Position numbers and translations under genes: made by a program
In this document: positions 6,617 through 13,430 of the stretch, piece by piece
Numbering within the stretch: position 1 is the first letter of the stretch
Layout of the letters: each line of letters begins with the position of its first letter
Assembly (NCBI GenBank): GCA_019347595.1
Contig: JAHWLA010000032.1
Coordinates: 1-15,808, forward strand
DNA from: Actinomycetota bacterium
Lineage (GTDB): Bacteria; Actinomycetota; Acidimicrobiia; Acidimicrobiales; JAHWLA01
Direction: 5' to 3'
DNA: 15,808 nucleotides
Notes under the pieces: generated by a model
Database searches by the model: none
What the model saw: the letters and a program-made list of their open reading frames with translations, nothing else
Told to the model about the DNA's origin: nothing

Positions 6617-6724
6617 ATGGCCAGGCGGTTGCGCAAGATGCTCGTGCTCGGAATGATCGCCGCTGCCGTGCGCTGGTGGCGCGAGCAGCGGCTGCGGGAG
6701 AACGAGGGGCGCTTCCGGTCCTAG
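6617..6724 (+). CDS. 35-residue single-helix membrane microprotein
   Basis: Reads MARRLRKMLVLGMIAAAVRW and then WREQRLRENEGRFRS. A basic start is followed by a short hydrophobic helix (about residues 8-18), an aromatic interface pair WW and a charged tail, which is typical of small actinobacterial membrane-anchored proteins. Support for it being real is the ATG exactly 7 bases after TAGCAT, its position divergent from tRNA-Leu, and its stop just before a structured element. I do not recognise a named family. Confidence 0.5.
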   Translation: MARRLRKMLVLGMIAAAVRWWREQRLRENEGRFRS

Positions 6725-6728
6725 TGGA

Positions 6729-6773
6729 GCGTCTCACAACACAACGCCGGTAATGCCGAGCGTTACGAGACGC
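6729..6773. terminator. Nested stem-loop between convergent units, possible bidirectional terminator
   Basis: The outer arms GCGTCTC (6729-6735) and GAGACGC (6767-6773) pair perfectly. Inside, AACGC (6743-6747) pairs with GCGTT (6760-6764) and CGG (6748-6750) with CCG (6756-6758), with one bulged A and the loop TAATG. There is no T-tract. It separates the + strand microprotein from - strand genes. Confidence 0.5.
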
Positions 6774-6912
6774 CCCCGCCGCTGACGCGTCGGAACACGA
6801 AGGCGTCGCCGGTGCCCACCCTGGCCGCGCTGTTCGGTTGGCCCATCCGCACTCCCCTCGTCTTGCCCTGTCCCTCCCTGATCGACCGGTGCAGGCGGCA
6901 GGCGATCACCAC
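6763..6912 (-). CDS. Possible small protein downstream of the peroxiredoxin gene
   Basis: A 49-residue open frame beginning VVIACRLHRSIREGQGKT and ending FVFRRVSGGGVS. It has a coding-like base pattern: by my count 45 of 49 third positions are G or C, against about 62% at positions one and two. Starts are GTG 6912 or 6909, or a shorter 27-residue version from ATG 6846 preceded by GGGGAG. The stop TAA lies inside the nested stem-loop. The same third positions are shared by a + strand open frame, so the strand is not certain. No family is recognised, and it could be a gene remnant. Confidence 0.3.
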   Translation of the reverse strand: MVIACRLHRSIREGQGKTRGVRMGQPNSAARVGTGDAFVFRRVSGGGVS

Positions 6913-6952
6913 TTCGAGTGGCCCGTTCAGGTCGACAACCGCCCGGGACGGG

Positions 6953-7408
6953 TCAGGCAGTCAGCGCGGCGAGCAGATTCTTGGGCGTGTCGGCGGGGGA
7001 GACCTTGTACCAGGCGTCGGCGATCTTCCCCTTCTCGTCGATGAGGAAGGCGGAGCGCACGATGCCCCAGTAGGTGCGGCCGTACATGCTCTTCTCCGCC
7101 CACACGCCGTACGCCTCGGCCACGGCGTGGTCCTCGTCGGCGAGCAGGGGGAAGCCGAGGCTGTACTTTTGGTCGAACTTCGCCTGCTTGGCCGGCGTGT
7201 CGGGGCTGATGCCGAGGATCACGGTGTCGCCCACGTCGCCCGCGATATCGCGCAGCCCGCACGACTGGGCGGTGCAGCCCGGCGTATCGGCCTTCGGGTA
7301 GAAGTAGACGAGCACCTTGCGGCCCTTGAACCCCGACAGCGTCACCTTGTCGCCGTGCTGGTCGAGGAGCGTGAAGTCGGGAGCCTTGTCACCTTGGTTG
7401 AGCGGCAT
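6953..7408 (-). CDS. bcp: Peroxiredoxin, Bcp/PrxQ type thiol peroxidase
   Basis: A 151-residue cytosolic thiol peroxidase that reduces hydrogen peroxide and organic peroxides using thioredoxin-like donors. It begins with the AhpC/TSA pattern GDKAPDFTLLDQHG. The active-site motif YPKADTPGCTAQSCGLRD holds the peroxidatic Cys45 and a resolving Cys50 five residues later, the hallmark of the Bcp/PrxQ group. ISPDTPAKQAKFDQKYSLGFPLLAD and the RSAFLIDEKGKI strand also fit. Length is normal. The -10 box TATCGT lies 7 bases before the ATG, suggesting leaderless expression. It is encoded downstream of vapBC on the same strand, but separated by a hairpin. Confidence 0.95.
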   Translation of the reverse strand: MPLNQGDKAPDFTLLDQHGDKVTLSGFKGRKVLVYFYPKADTPGCTAQSCGLRDIAGDVGDTVILGISPDTPAKQAKFDQKYSLGFPLLADEDHAVAEAYGVWAEKSMYGRTYWGIVRSAFLIDEKGKIADAWYKVSPADTPKNLLAALTA

Positions 7409-7415
7409 GGCCTCG

Positions 7416-7421
7416 ACGATA
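7416..7421 (-). promoter_or_regulatory. -10 box TATCGT of the peroxiredoxin gene
   Basis: TATCGT (7421-7416) lies 7 bases before the ATG at 7408. Its first base is also the last base of the hairpin at 7421-7443, so the terminator of vapC and the bcp promoter are packed together. Confidence 0.5.
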
Positions 7422-7443
7422 GGCCGCGGCGTCCAAGCGGCCT
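7421..7443 (-). terminator. Short hairpin between vapC and bcp
   Basis: AGGCCGC and GCGGCCT form a perfect 7-bp stem around a 9-base loop, 5 bases after the vapC stop codon. There is no T-tract. It may end vapBC transcripts. Confidence 0.45.
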
Positions 7444-7448
7444 GACCG

Positions 7449-7862
7449 TCAGTCTACGGATCCCGCCGGCACGACCCACTCGACGCGCTGACCGGTGACC
7501 TTCGCGATGCGATCGAAGTCCGCGTCGTAGTGCAGGACGGCAAGGTCGTTCGCCTCGGCGGCGGCGGCGATGAGCAGGTCGGGTACCTTTCGGCCGCGCT
7601 GATGCTTCGCAGCGAGGAGCCGTTGCACCTGACGGGCACGACGAACGTGGTCGGCCGAGGTGTCGATCAGCTCGAAGGCGTCGAGGGCAACCGCCGCTCG
7701 GTCCCAGTCCTTCGCGCTTCGAGCCGAGTACCCGATCTCCAGATCCGTGATGCCCGCCCGAGCAAGAGATCCCGAAGCGGCGAGGGGTTCGACGACCGAG
7801 CGCACCGCCTCGTGGCGGAGCCTGGTCAGGACGCTCGTGTCGACGATGTGCGTCAGCGCCAC
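7449..7862 (-). CDS. vapC: VapC-type PIN-domain toxin RNase
   Basis: A 137-residue PIN-domain ribonuclease, the toxin of a type II pair; VapC proteins cleave tRNA or rRNA using a Mg2+ site. The acidic residues are present: Asp8 in HIVDTSVL, Glu42 in ITDLEIGYS, Asp95 in KVPDLLIAAAA and Asp113/Asp115 in HYDADFDRIA. The terminal strand VEWVVPAGS is typical. The GTG start at 7862 overlaps the antitoxin stop by 10 bases, so translation is coupled. All catalytic positions look intact, so the toxin is probably active. Confidence 0.92.
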   Translation of the reverse strand: MALTHIVDTSVLTRLRHEAVRSVVEPLAASGSLARAGITDLEIGYSARSAKDWDRAAVALDAFELIDTSADHVRRARQVQRLLAAKHQRGRKVPDLLIAAAAEANDLAVLHYDADFDRIAKVTGQRVEWVVPAGSVD

Positions 7863-8047
7863 GCTTCGTCCCGATCGTCGAGCTCGAGACGAGCAAGATG
7901 ATCGAGCGAGCGCTTCACGTCCGCCGAACGCCGGCTCGCCGCCCGGTTGAGCGCCTCGTTGACGGTGTCGCGGATGGTGTGCGTACCAAGCTCCGCCCTG
8001 GCCGCGCTCAGCGCCTGCTCATCGAGGTCCACCAAATGCTTCGCCAT
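7853..8047 (-). CDS. vapB: VapB-family antitoxin
   Basis: A 64-residue antitoxin starting MAKHLVDLDEQALSAARAEL, then GTHTIRDTVNEALNRAA. This is the ribbon-helix-helix type DNA-binding N-terminus seen in VapB antitoxins with KTIKDTVNEAL-like helices. The C-terminal SLDHLARLELDDRDEAWR is the toxin-neutralising tail. It precedes and overlaps vapC by 10 bases. Expression is leaderless by appearance: TATACT lies 8 bases before the ATG. The promoter overlaps a palindrome, fitting autorepression by VapBC. Confidence 0.9.
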   Translation of the reverse strand: MAKHLVDLDEQALSAARAELGTHTIRDTVNEALNRAASRRSADVKRSLDHLARLELDDRDEAWR

Positions 8048-8055
8048 GCGGGGCC

Positions 8056-8084
8056 AGTATATACAGCTTGTGTGCCGTATAGAC
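8056..8084 (-). promoter_or_regulatory. vapBC promoter and twin operator
   Basis: The -10 box TATACT (8061-8056) overlaps the perfect palindrome GTATATAC (8057-8064). A second, one-mismatch copy GTATAGAC lies at 8077-8084, 20 bp centre to centre, or two helical turns, so both would face the same side. This suits cooperative binding of a dimeric VapBC complex. Confidence 0.65.
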
Positions 8085-8152
8085 GCTGCCGCAACCGCAA
8101 GCGGATGTACGCCTGGTATGCGGGATTGTGACCGGGCTGGATCGCGACCGGG

Positions 8153-10927
8153 TCAGGCCCGTCCCGCGCTGCGTCGCCTCGTACGCGGCGCGGCGCCGCT
8201 GTGCGCGACGGCGCCCGCGGCCACCAGGTGCTCGCCGAGATAGTTCGCCCGCACCCGCTCGTCGGCGAACACCTCCGCCGTCGTGCCGATCGTCATCACC
8301 CGTCCGGCCTCCATCACGCAGATCCGATCGGCCAACTCGGAGATCACGTTCATGTCGTGCTCGACGACGACGAGGGCGGGAGCCAGTTGCTCCCGGATGC
8401 GCATGAGGTGGCCGACGACCTCGGTCACCTCGTCGTCGAGGAGGCCGGCCGTCGGTTCGTCGAGCACGATGATGTCGGGCTCGCGCACGAGCACGGTGGC
8501 GAGGTCGCACAGCTTGCGCTGGCCCGTCGAGAGTTCCGAGATGAGGTGGTCGCGGTGGGCGCTCAGCCCCAGGTAGTCGAGCACCTCCTCGGCCTTCGCC
8601 GTCTTCTGCGCCCGGCTCCACTGCTCCCAAGGCGCGTTCAGCAACGGCGACAGCATGTCCGAGTAGCTGTCCGCCTCCAAGGCGACGAGCACGCTCTCCA
8701 TCACCGTGAGCCCCTTGAACACGCTTCCGTCCTGGAACGTGCGCCCCACCCCGAGGTACGGCCGCAGGGCCGGTCCCAGGTGGGTGACGTCGCGGCCCTT
8801 GATCAGCACCCGCCCCTCGCTGGGCCGGACGTTCCCCGAGATGCACTCCATGAGCGTGGTCTTGCCTGCGCCGTTGAGGCCGATGACACCGAGGGCCTCG
8901 CCCCTCGCCACGGCGACGCCGACGTGGTCGACGGCCGCCAGCCCGCCGAAGCGCACGACGATCCCCTCCAGGCGGACGACGGCACCGTCGGTGTCGGCGA
9001 CGGCATCCGGGGCGGCGAGCGTCAGCGACCGGTCGACCGCCCGCGCTACGCGGTCGCGTACGCGGGCGAGGAGCATCGCCAGTCCGCCCGGCACCGCGAT
9101 GAGCACGATGAGGAGGACGAGGCCCGAGCTGATGAACATCCACACCGGCCCGAGCTCGAACACCAGGGGCACGCCCACGATCAGGAGCGTCGCCAGCAGC
9201 GGGCCGACGGGCGATCCGAGCCCGCCGGCGAGGACGAGGGCGAGGAGGATGAGCGACGTGTCCGTCGGGAACGACCGCGCATCGAAGGTGCGGTTGGAAT
9301 ACGCCCACAGCGCGCCGGCGACGCCGGACACGAAACCGGAGAAGGCGAAGGCGCCCATGTTCACCGCTTGGGGCGATATGCCGGACGCCGCGGCCTTCCT
9401 GGCGTTGTCGCGCACGGCGAGGATGCGCAGCCCCGCCCCGCTCCGGCGCAGCCGGGCGACGGCGAAGGCGAGCAAGAGGAAAATGCCGAGCGTGAGGTGG
9501 TAGAGCACGCGGTCGGTCAGCTCGCCGAAGAACGGCATGCGGGCCACCGGCACGCTGACGAACGACGAGTCGCCCCCGCTGACCCATCGCTGCCCGAACA
9601 GGAAGCCGGGGGCGACGACGGCGAACGACAGCGTCGAGGCGGCGAGGAAGACGCCTCGCACCCGGAGGGCGGGCAGAGCGACGACGACCGCGGCAGCGGC
9701 GGCAACCAGTCCGGCCACCAGCATCACCAAGACGACCGAGTGCCCGGCGTTCGCCACCCGTGCCGTGGTGTAGGCGCCGACACCGACGAGGGCCCACTGC
9801 CCGAGCGAGAGCTGGCCCGACCACCCGACGAGCACGAACACCGCGTAGCCCGCGATCGCATAGATGAGGATCTGGGTGAAGAGGAAGGTTCGCGAGTACG
9901 TGCCCGCCCACGGCAGGAACGGCAGGAGCACGGCCACGAGGAGGGGGACGGCGACGACGAGCTTGCGGGCGACCGGCAACCAATGGGCCCGGGCGAGGTC
10001 GGCGGGCAATGGCGGGATGGCCGGCGCCAGGTCGAACTCCTCCTCGCTCCGCCGGGTGATGCGCGTGAGGCTGCTCGCCCGCCACAGGAGCAGGCCCAGC
10101 ATGACGAAGAACACGAGGAGCTCCGTGATCCCACCGCGCTGCGTGTGGTCGAAGACGAGCTGCTCGAAGACGCCGAGCGCCACCCCGCCCGCCACGGCGT
10201 ACCCCAGGTTGACCATCTGCCCCACCAGGGCGGCGGCCAGCGCTCGCGTCATCAAACCGGCGCCGAGGCCCTCGATCTCGAGGTTCGACGTGCTCGAGGC
10301 GAGCAGGATCGCCGTCGTCCCCGAGAGGACGGCAGCCAGCATCCACGCCACCATCGACACCCGCCGCGTCGACATGCCCGCCAGCTCGGCCGCCTCGATG
10401 TTGGCGGACACGGCACGGATCTGGAGGCCGATCTTCGTATACCGGAACATGGCGATGAGCGCCGCCCCGGCGACGGACACGCAGAGCAGGGTGAGCACGT
10501 CGCTCGACGTGAGCGTGTACGACCCGAGCTCCACGTGGATGTCCCACGGCAACGGGTAGCCCTCTGTGAGCAGGGCCCGCTCGTTCGGTCGCAGGCTGTC
10601 GAGGGTCACCAAGGGGAACAGCACCTGCGAGACGGCGATGCTCGCCACCGTGAGCTTCACGCGCGCCTCTCGGAACAGCCGCTTGACGATCACCACCTCG
10701 ACGAACAGGCCGACGGCGGCCGCCGTCGACAGCGCCATCACGAAGGCCACCCAGTACGGCACGTCGTAATCGAGGACGAGCTTGCCGAGCACCAAGGCCG
10801 AGACGACCCCGAGGGCGCCGTGGCTGAAGTTGATGAACCGGGCGATCTTGTACACGAGCATGAGCCCGATGGCGAGCAGCGCGTAGCCGAGCCCGTGGAG
10901 GGCGCCGACGACGATCGAATCGATCAC
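8153..10927 (-). CDS. Fused LivH-LivM-LivG: branched-chain-type ABC transporter permease-permease-ATPase
   Basis: A protein of about 924 residues joining three usually separate subunits of the HAAT (branched-chain amino acid-like) importer. Residues about 1-295 are LivH-like (GLGYALLAIGLMLVYK, INFSHGALGVV). About 310-620 are LivM-like (GWSGQLSLGQWALVGVGAYT, ILAVRDNARKAAASGI). About 640-900 are the LivG ATPase, with Walker A GLNGAGKTT near 683, signature ELSTGQRKL, Walker B IIVLDEPTAGL and H-loop VVEHDMN. The signature departs from LSGGQ. GTG 10927 is chosen because it forms a GTGA overlap with the livF stop and has GAGGTGG 7 bases upstream; GTG 10936 is an alternative. It is the last gene of the transporter operon. 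The RRRSAGRA tail is not part of the ATPase fold. Confidence 0.93.
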   Translation of the reverse strand: MIDSIVVGALHGLGYALLAIGLMLVYKIARFINFSHGALGVVSALVLGKLVLDYDVPYWVAFVMALSTAAAVGLFVEVVIVKRLFREARVKLTVASIAVSQVLFPLVTLDSLRPNERALLTEGYPLPWDIHVELGSYTLTSSDVLTLLCVSVAGAALIAMFRYTKIGLQIRAVSANIEAAELAGMSTRRVSMVAWMLAAVLSGTTAILLASSTSNLEIEGLGAGLMTRALAAALVGQMVNLGYAVAGGVALGVFEQLVFDHTQRGGITELLVFFVMLGLLLWRASSLTRITRRSEEEFDLAPAIPPLPADLARAHWLPVARKLVVAVPLLVAVLLPFLPWAGTYSRTFLFTQILIYAIAGYAVFVLVGWSGQLSLGQWALVGVGAYTTARVANAGHSVVLVMLVAGLVAAAAAVVVALPALRVRGVFLAASTLSFAVVAPGFLFGQRWVSGGDSSFVSVPVARMPFFGELTDRVLYHLTLGIFLLLAFAVARLRRSGAGLRILAVRDNARKAAASGISPQAVNMGAFAFSGFVSGVAGALWAYSNRTFDARSFPTDTSLILLALVLAGGLGSPVGPLLATLLIVGVPLVFELGPVWMFISSGLVLLIVLIAVPGGLAMLLARVRDRVARAVDRSLTLAAPDAVADTDGAVVRLEGIVVRFGGLAAVDHVGVAVARGEALGVIGLNGAGKTTLMECISGNVRPSEGRVLIKGRDVTHLGPALRPYLGVGRTFQDGSVFKGLTVMESVLVALEADSYSDMLSPLLNAPWEQWSRAQKTAKAEEVLDYLGLSAHRDHLISELSTGQRKLCDLATVLVREPDIIVLDEPTAGLLDDEVTEVVGHLMRIREQLAPALVVVEHDMNVISELADRICVMEAGRVMTIGTTAEVFADERVRANYLGEHLVAAGAVAHSGAAPRTRRRSAGRA

Positions 10928-11706
10928 GACGCCCACCTCGGCACGTCGGCATGCACCGTCGCCACGTGCAGGGCGCGCCGCAGATCGTCGAGGCTCAGGT
11001 GCTGCTCCTCGCCCTCGGCGTACCAGAGCGGCGCGGCGCGGGACCCGCGGATGACGCCCCGCTCGAGATGGAGCGTCCGGGTGGTCGCCATGCGGGCGAT
11101 GTCGCTCGACTGCTCCACGAGGATGACGCTCACTCCGGTGGCGGCGATGTCCTTCAAGGTGCGCATCAGCCGTTCCACCAGCACGGGCGCCAGGCCGAGG
11201 GAGAGCTCGTCGATGCAGAGGAGCCGGGGGCGCAGGATGAAAGCCTTGGCGAGGGCCAGCATCTGCTGCTCCCCGCCGGAGAGCTGCACGCCGAGCGAGC
11301 CGCGGCGGGCGGCGAGCTCGGGAAACAACTCGTAAGCGGCGTCGATCCGGTCCTGCGCCACCTCACCCTCGCGCCACAGCCCGAAGGCGCCCGCCAGCAG
11401 GTTGTCGTCGACCGTCAGATCGCCGAACACGGCGTCGCGCCCGCCGAAGACCGTGACCAAGCCGCGGGCGACGCGCTCCTGGGCGGTGAGGCCGACGATG
11501 CTGATGCCGTCGAGCAGTATCTCGCCTCGGGCCGCCGGCTCGAGCCCGGCGAGCACGCGCAGCAGCGTCGTCTTCCCGGCGCCGTTCACGCCGACGATGG
11601 CGCACGACTCGCCCGCGTCAACGGCGAACGAGACCCCGGCCAGGATGCGCGTGGCGCGGGTGTAGCCGAAGCTCAGGTCGCCGACCTGGAGAATCGGCTC
11701 AGTCAT
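10924..11706 (-). CDS. livF: LivF-type ABC transporter ATP-binding protein
   Basis: A 260-residue cytosolic ATPase that pairs with the LivG domain of the fused protein to power uptake. Walker A is GVNGAGKTT (39-47), the signature LSGGEQQ (142-148), Walker B RLLCIDE (161-167) followed by LSLGLAP, and the switch segment LVEQSSDIA carries Gln in place of His, as is usual for LivF. The common LDEPSLGLAP has become IDELSLGLAP, a Pro-to-Leu change next to the catalytic Glu. The C-terminal tail after LHLERG is longer than in standard LivF. The ATG overlaps the end of the binding-protein gene by 8 bases, and the stop overlaps the fused permease start. Confidence 0.93.
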   Translation of the reverse strand: MTEPILQVGDLSFGYTRATRILAGVSFAVDAGESCAIVGVNGAGKTTLLRVLAGLEPAARGEILLDGISIVGLTAQERVARGLVTVFGGRDAVFGDLTVDDNLLAGAFGLWREGEVAQDRIDAAYELFPELAARRGSLGVQLSGGEQQMLALAKAFILRPRLLCIDELSLGLAPVLVERLMRTLKDIAATGVSVILVEQSSDIARMATTRTLHLERGVIRGSRAAPLWYAEGEEQHLSLDDLRRALHVATVHADVPRWAS

Positions 11707-13303
11707 TGCTCGCCGCGAACTCGCTGACGCGCACCCAGCACCGGCACGGATGGGTCGCCCGGAATTCCAGGATCGCCCAACTCGTCGCCGCCGCGTACCG
11801 ACCGGGGCGGAAGGACGCCTTGTGGGCGATGGCCGAGGGGAACGCGGACAGCGTCTCCACGGCGCGGATGAGATCCACCCTCGTCGGGTTGGCCGGGACC
11901 TTTTTCATGGCGGCCAGCCACAGCAGGAACCCGTCGCAGTACGAGACGACCTGCGCATCGGAGCCCGCCGGATCGGTGATCGGGTTGAGCCCGGCATCGG
12001 CCATGGCCTTGTTGCACCACTCGGTCCCCGGGGTGATCCCGGCGCGGCCGGGCTCGGTGCCCGCCTTGAAGCTGTAGGTGACCGCTTTGGCGCCGTCGTA
12101 CTGTGACGGCGGGTACGTGCCCGGGGCGATGTTCTCGGTCTGCGACTTGTAGTCGGACGCCAGGTACATCGGCTTCCACACCTGGCTCTGGGCGGAGGCG
12201 ATGAAGGCGCCCGCCGGGCCGAGCCCCGTGGCCAGCAGCACGCGGTCGACGCCTTCGTTGCGCATGGTGCGGGCGGCCCCCTGCGCCTGCTGCACCGACT
12301 CGTCCGTCCCGCACGAGACGCGGGACTCGAAGAAGTCGACGTTGGCGCGTCGCAGCGCGGGCTTGAGGTGCTGATCCAGGATCGCCGGGCTCGGGTCGCA
12401 CTCCTCGGAGAGCACGCCCAGTTTGCCCTTGCCGGGGCCGACGAAGCCTGCCTCCAGCGCGACCCGCAACCAGTTCAGGAGGATGCGCGTGCCGCTGGCG
12501 CCGGAGCTGAGGTTGTAGCCGCCGCTCTGCTGGAACAGCTCCTCGCTGAGATGGCTGCTCGTCGGGAAGGTGTGCGGAAGCTGCTGCTCGGCGTAGCACA
12601 TGTGGTTGATCCCCGTCGTGCCGCCCGCGTCGAAGGCGATGAACACCTTTTCGTCGCGAGCGAGCTTCAGGCAGGCTGCCCGCTGGGTGGAGGTGTTGCT
12701 GATGTCGCCCTCCGCCTCGCTGTAGACGACTGTGCGGCCCGCGACGCCGCCCTGCTTGTTGGCGGCGTCGACGTACGCCTTCACCACCCGGGCGCGATCG
12801 GTCCGCCACCCGAGCGCCGTGCCCATGGCCTCCGGCGTGGTCACGAACCCGACCTTGATCTGCTTGGCCGAGATGCCGCGGTCACTGGCGCGCAGCGGTT
12901 CCTGGGCTGTGCCGGATTTGGCGCCCGTCTGCTGCGTCCCGCTGCCGCCGCCTGCAGTACCGGTGGTCGACGATGCGCGGCGCCCGGACGACGACGACGA
13001 GCCTGCCGGGCCGACCGCACCACCGGCCGCCACATCGACACCCTCCCCGATCGGCGTACCGTCCGGGGCGAAGGCGACGCCCTCGCCCTCGACCTCTCCC
13101 ATGGCGTCCCCCTCCGCCCCCGTCTCCGAGAACCCGCCGCCGAAGCCTGCCGTCACATTGGATCCGGTGCCCTCGCCACCACCGGGCGGAAGGGCGGCGG
13201 CAACGAGCACCACAGCCAGCAGCCCGACAACCACGGACGTCGTAGCCACGTGGAGCTTCGGCGCGCTGCGAGCCCATAGGGCGATCCTCATGAGTGCTGG
13301 CAT
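11699..13303 (-). CDS. ABC transporter substrate-binding protein (HAAT/LivK type) with membrane tether and long linker
   Basis: A 534-residue extracytoplasmic binding protein of the type 1 periplasmic fold (Peripla_BP_6). A single hydrophobic helix at about residues 20-38 follows a basic N-terminus. No lipobox cysteine is present, so it may be anchored by the uncleaved helix or secreted. Residues about 40-140 form a Gly/Ser/Glu-rich low-complexity linker. The binding domain starts at ISAKQIKVGFVTTPE and contains KAYVDAANKQGGVAGRTV and FIAFDAGGTTG. The ATG at 13303 has GGGGAGG 4 bases upstream. It is the first gene of the operon with livF and livHMG. The ligand cannot be told from sequence; despite the family name it need not be an amino acid. 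Confidence 0.88.
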   Translation of the reverse strand: MPALMRIALWARSAPKLHVATTSVVVGLLAVVLVAAALPPGGGEGTGSNVTAGFGGGFSETGAEGDAMGEVEGEGVAFAPDGTPIGEGVDVAAGGAVGPAGSSSSSGRRASSTTGTAGGGSGTQQTGAKSGTAQEPLRASDRGISAKQIKVGFVTTPEAMGTALGWRTDRARVVKAYVDAANKQGGVAGRTVVYSEAEGDISNTSTQRAACLKLARDEKVFIAFDAGGTTGINHMCYAEQQLPHTFPTSSHLSEELFQQSGGYNLSSGASGTRILLNWLRVALEAGFVGPGKGKLGVLSEECDPSPAILDQHLKPALRRANVDFFESRVSCGTDESVQQAQGAARTMRNEGVDRVLLATGLGPAGAFIASAQSQVWKPMYLASDYKSQTENIAPGTYPPSQYDGAKAVTYSFKAGTEPGRAGITPGTEWCNKAMADAGLNPITDPAGSDAQVVSYCDGFLLWLAAMKKVPANPTRVDLIRAVETLSAFPSAIAHKASFRPGRYAAATSWAILEFRATHPCRCWVRVSEFAASND

Positions 13304-13362
13304 GCCGCCTCCCCAGTCGTGGTGAGCAGTGGCGTCCGTCCTCGATCCGCCAGAGACCCGCT

Positions 13363-13378
13363 TTACAAACGCTTGTTA
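13363..13378. promoter_or_regulatory. TetR-type operator-like palindrome at the transporter promoter
   Basis: TTACAAACGCTTGTTA matches its own reverse complement at 12 of 16 positions (TnACAAnCGnTTGTnA). It covers the predicted transcription start of the binding-protein operon. It resembles the ACAAG-CTTGT style sites of TetR regulators of acyl-CoA catabolism, such as KstR2. Confidence 0.55.
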
Positions 13379-13381
13379 GCT

Positions 13382-13410
13382 ACGCTACGACCGCCATCGC
13401 CCGGCGTCAA
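13382..13410 (-). promoter_or_regulatory. Promoter of the substrate-binding protein/livF/livHMG operon
   Basis: On the - strand, TTGACG (13410-13405) and TAGCGT (13387-13382) are separated by exactly 17 bases. The start of transcription would fall near 13375, inside the operator-like palindrome, leaving a leader of about 70 bases to the ATG at 13303. Confidence 0.6.
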
Positions 13411-13430
13411 CGGTCGCGGCGAATCGTTCG

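Noticed and set aside
6927..7262. A 111-codon - strand frame overlapping the peroxiredoxin gene
   Set aside because: It is arginine-rich and lies in the wrong frame of the well-supported bcp gene.
6812..7498. A 228-codon + strand frame antisense to bcp
   Set aside because: Most of it is antisense to bcp with no recognisable domain. Its first part shares third positions with the candidate - strand frame at 6912-6763, so coding bias alone cannot support it.
8094..8152. Possible terminator after the fused transporter gene (CCGCAAGCGG and repeated GACCGGG)
   Set aside because: The stem is only 4 bp and the GACCGGG copies are direct rather than inverted repeats, so no stable hairpin forms.
8201..11335. 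A 1044-codon open frame on the + strand opposite the transporter genes
   Set aside because: It is a mirror of the GC-rich transporter genes: composition is dominated by H, R, E, D, G and P with no domain, while the - strand encodes clear LivHMG and LivF.
12368..13325. + strand frames opposite the substrate-binding protein
   Set aside because: They are antisense shadows of a gene with a clear binding-protein fold and a ribosome binding site.
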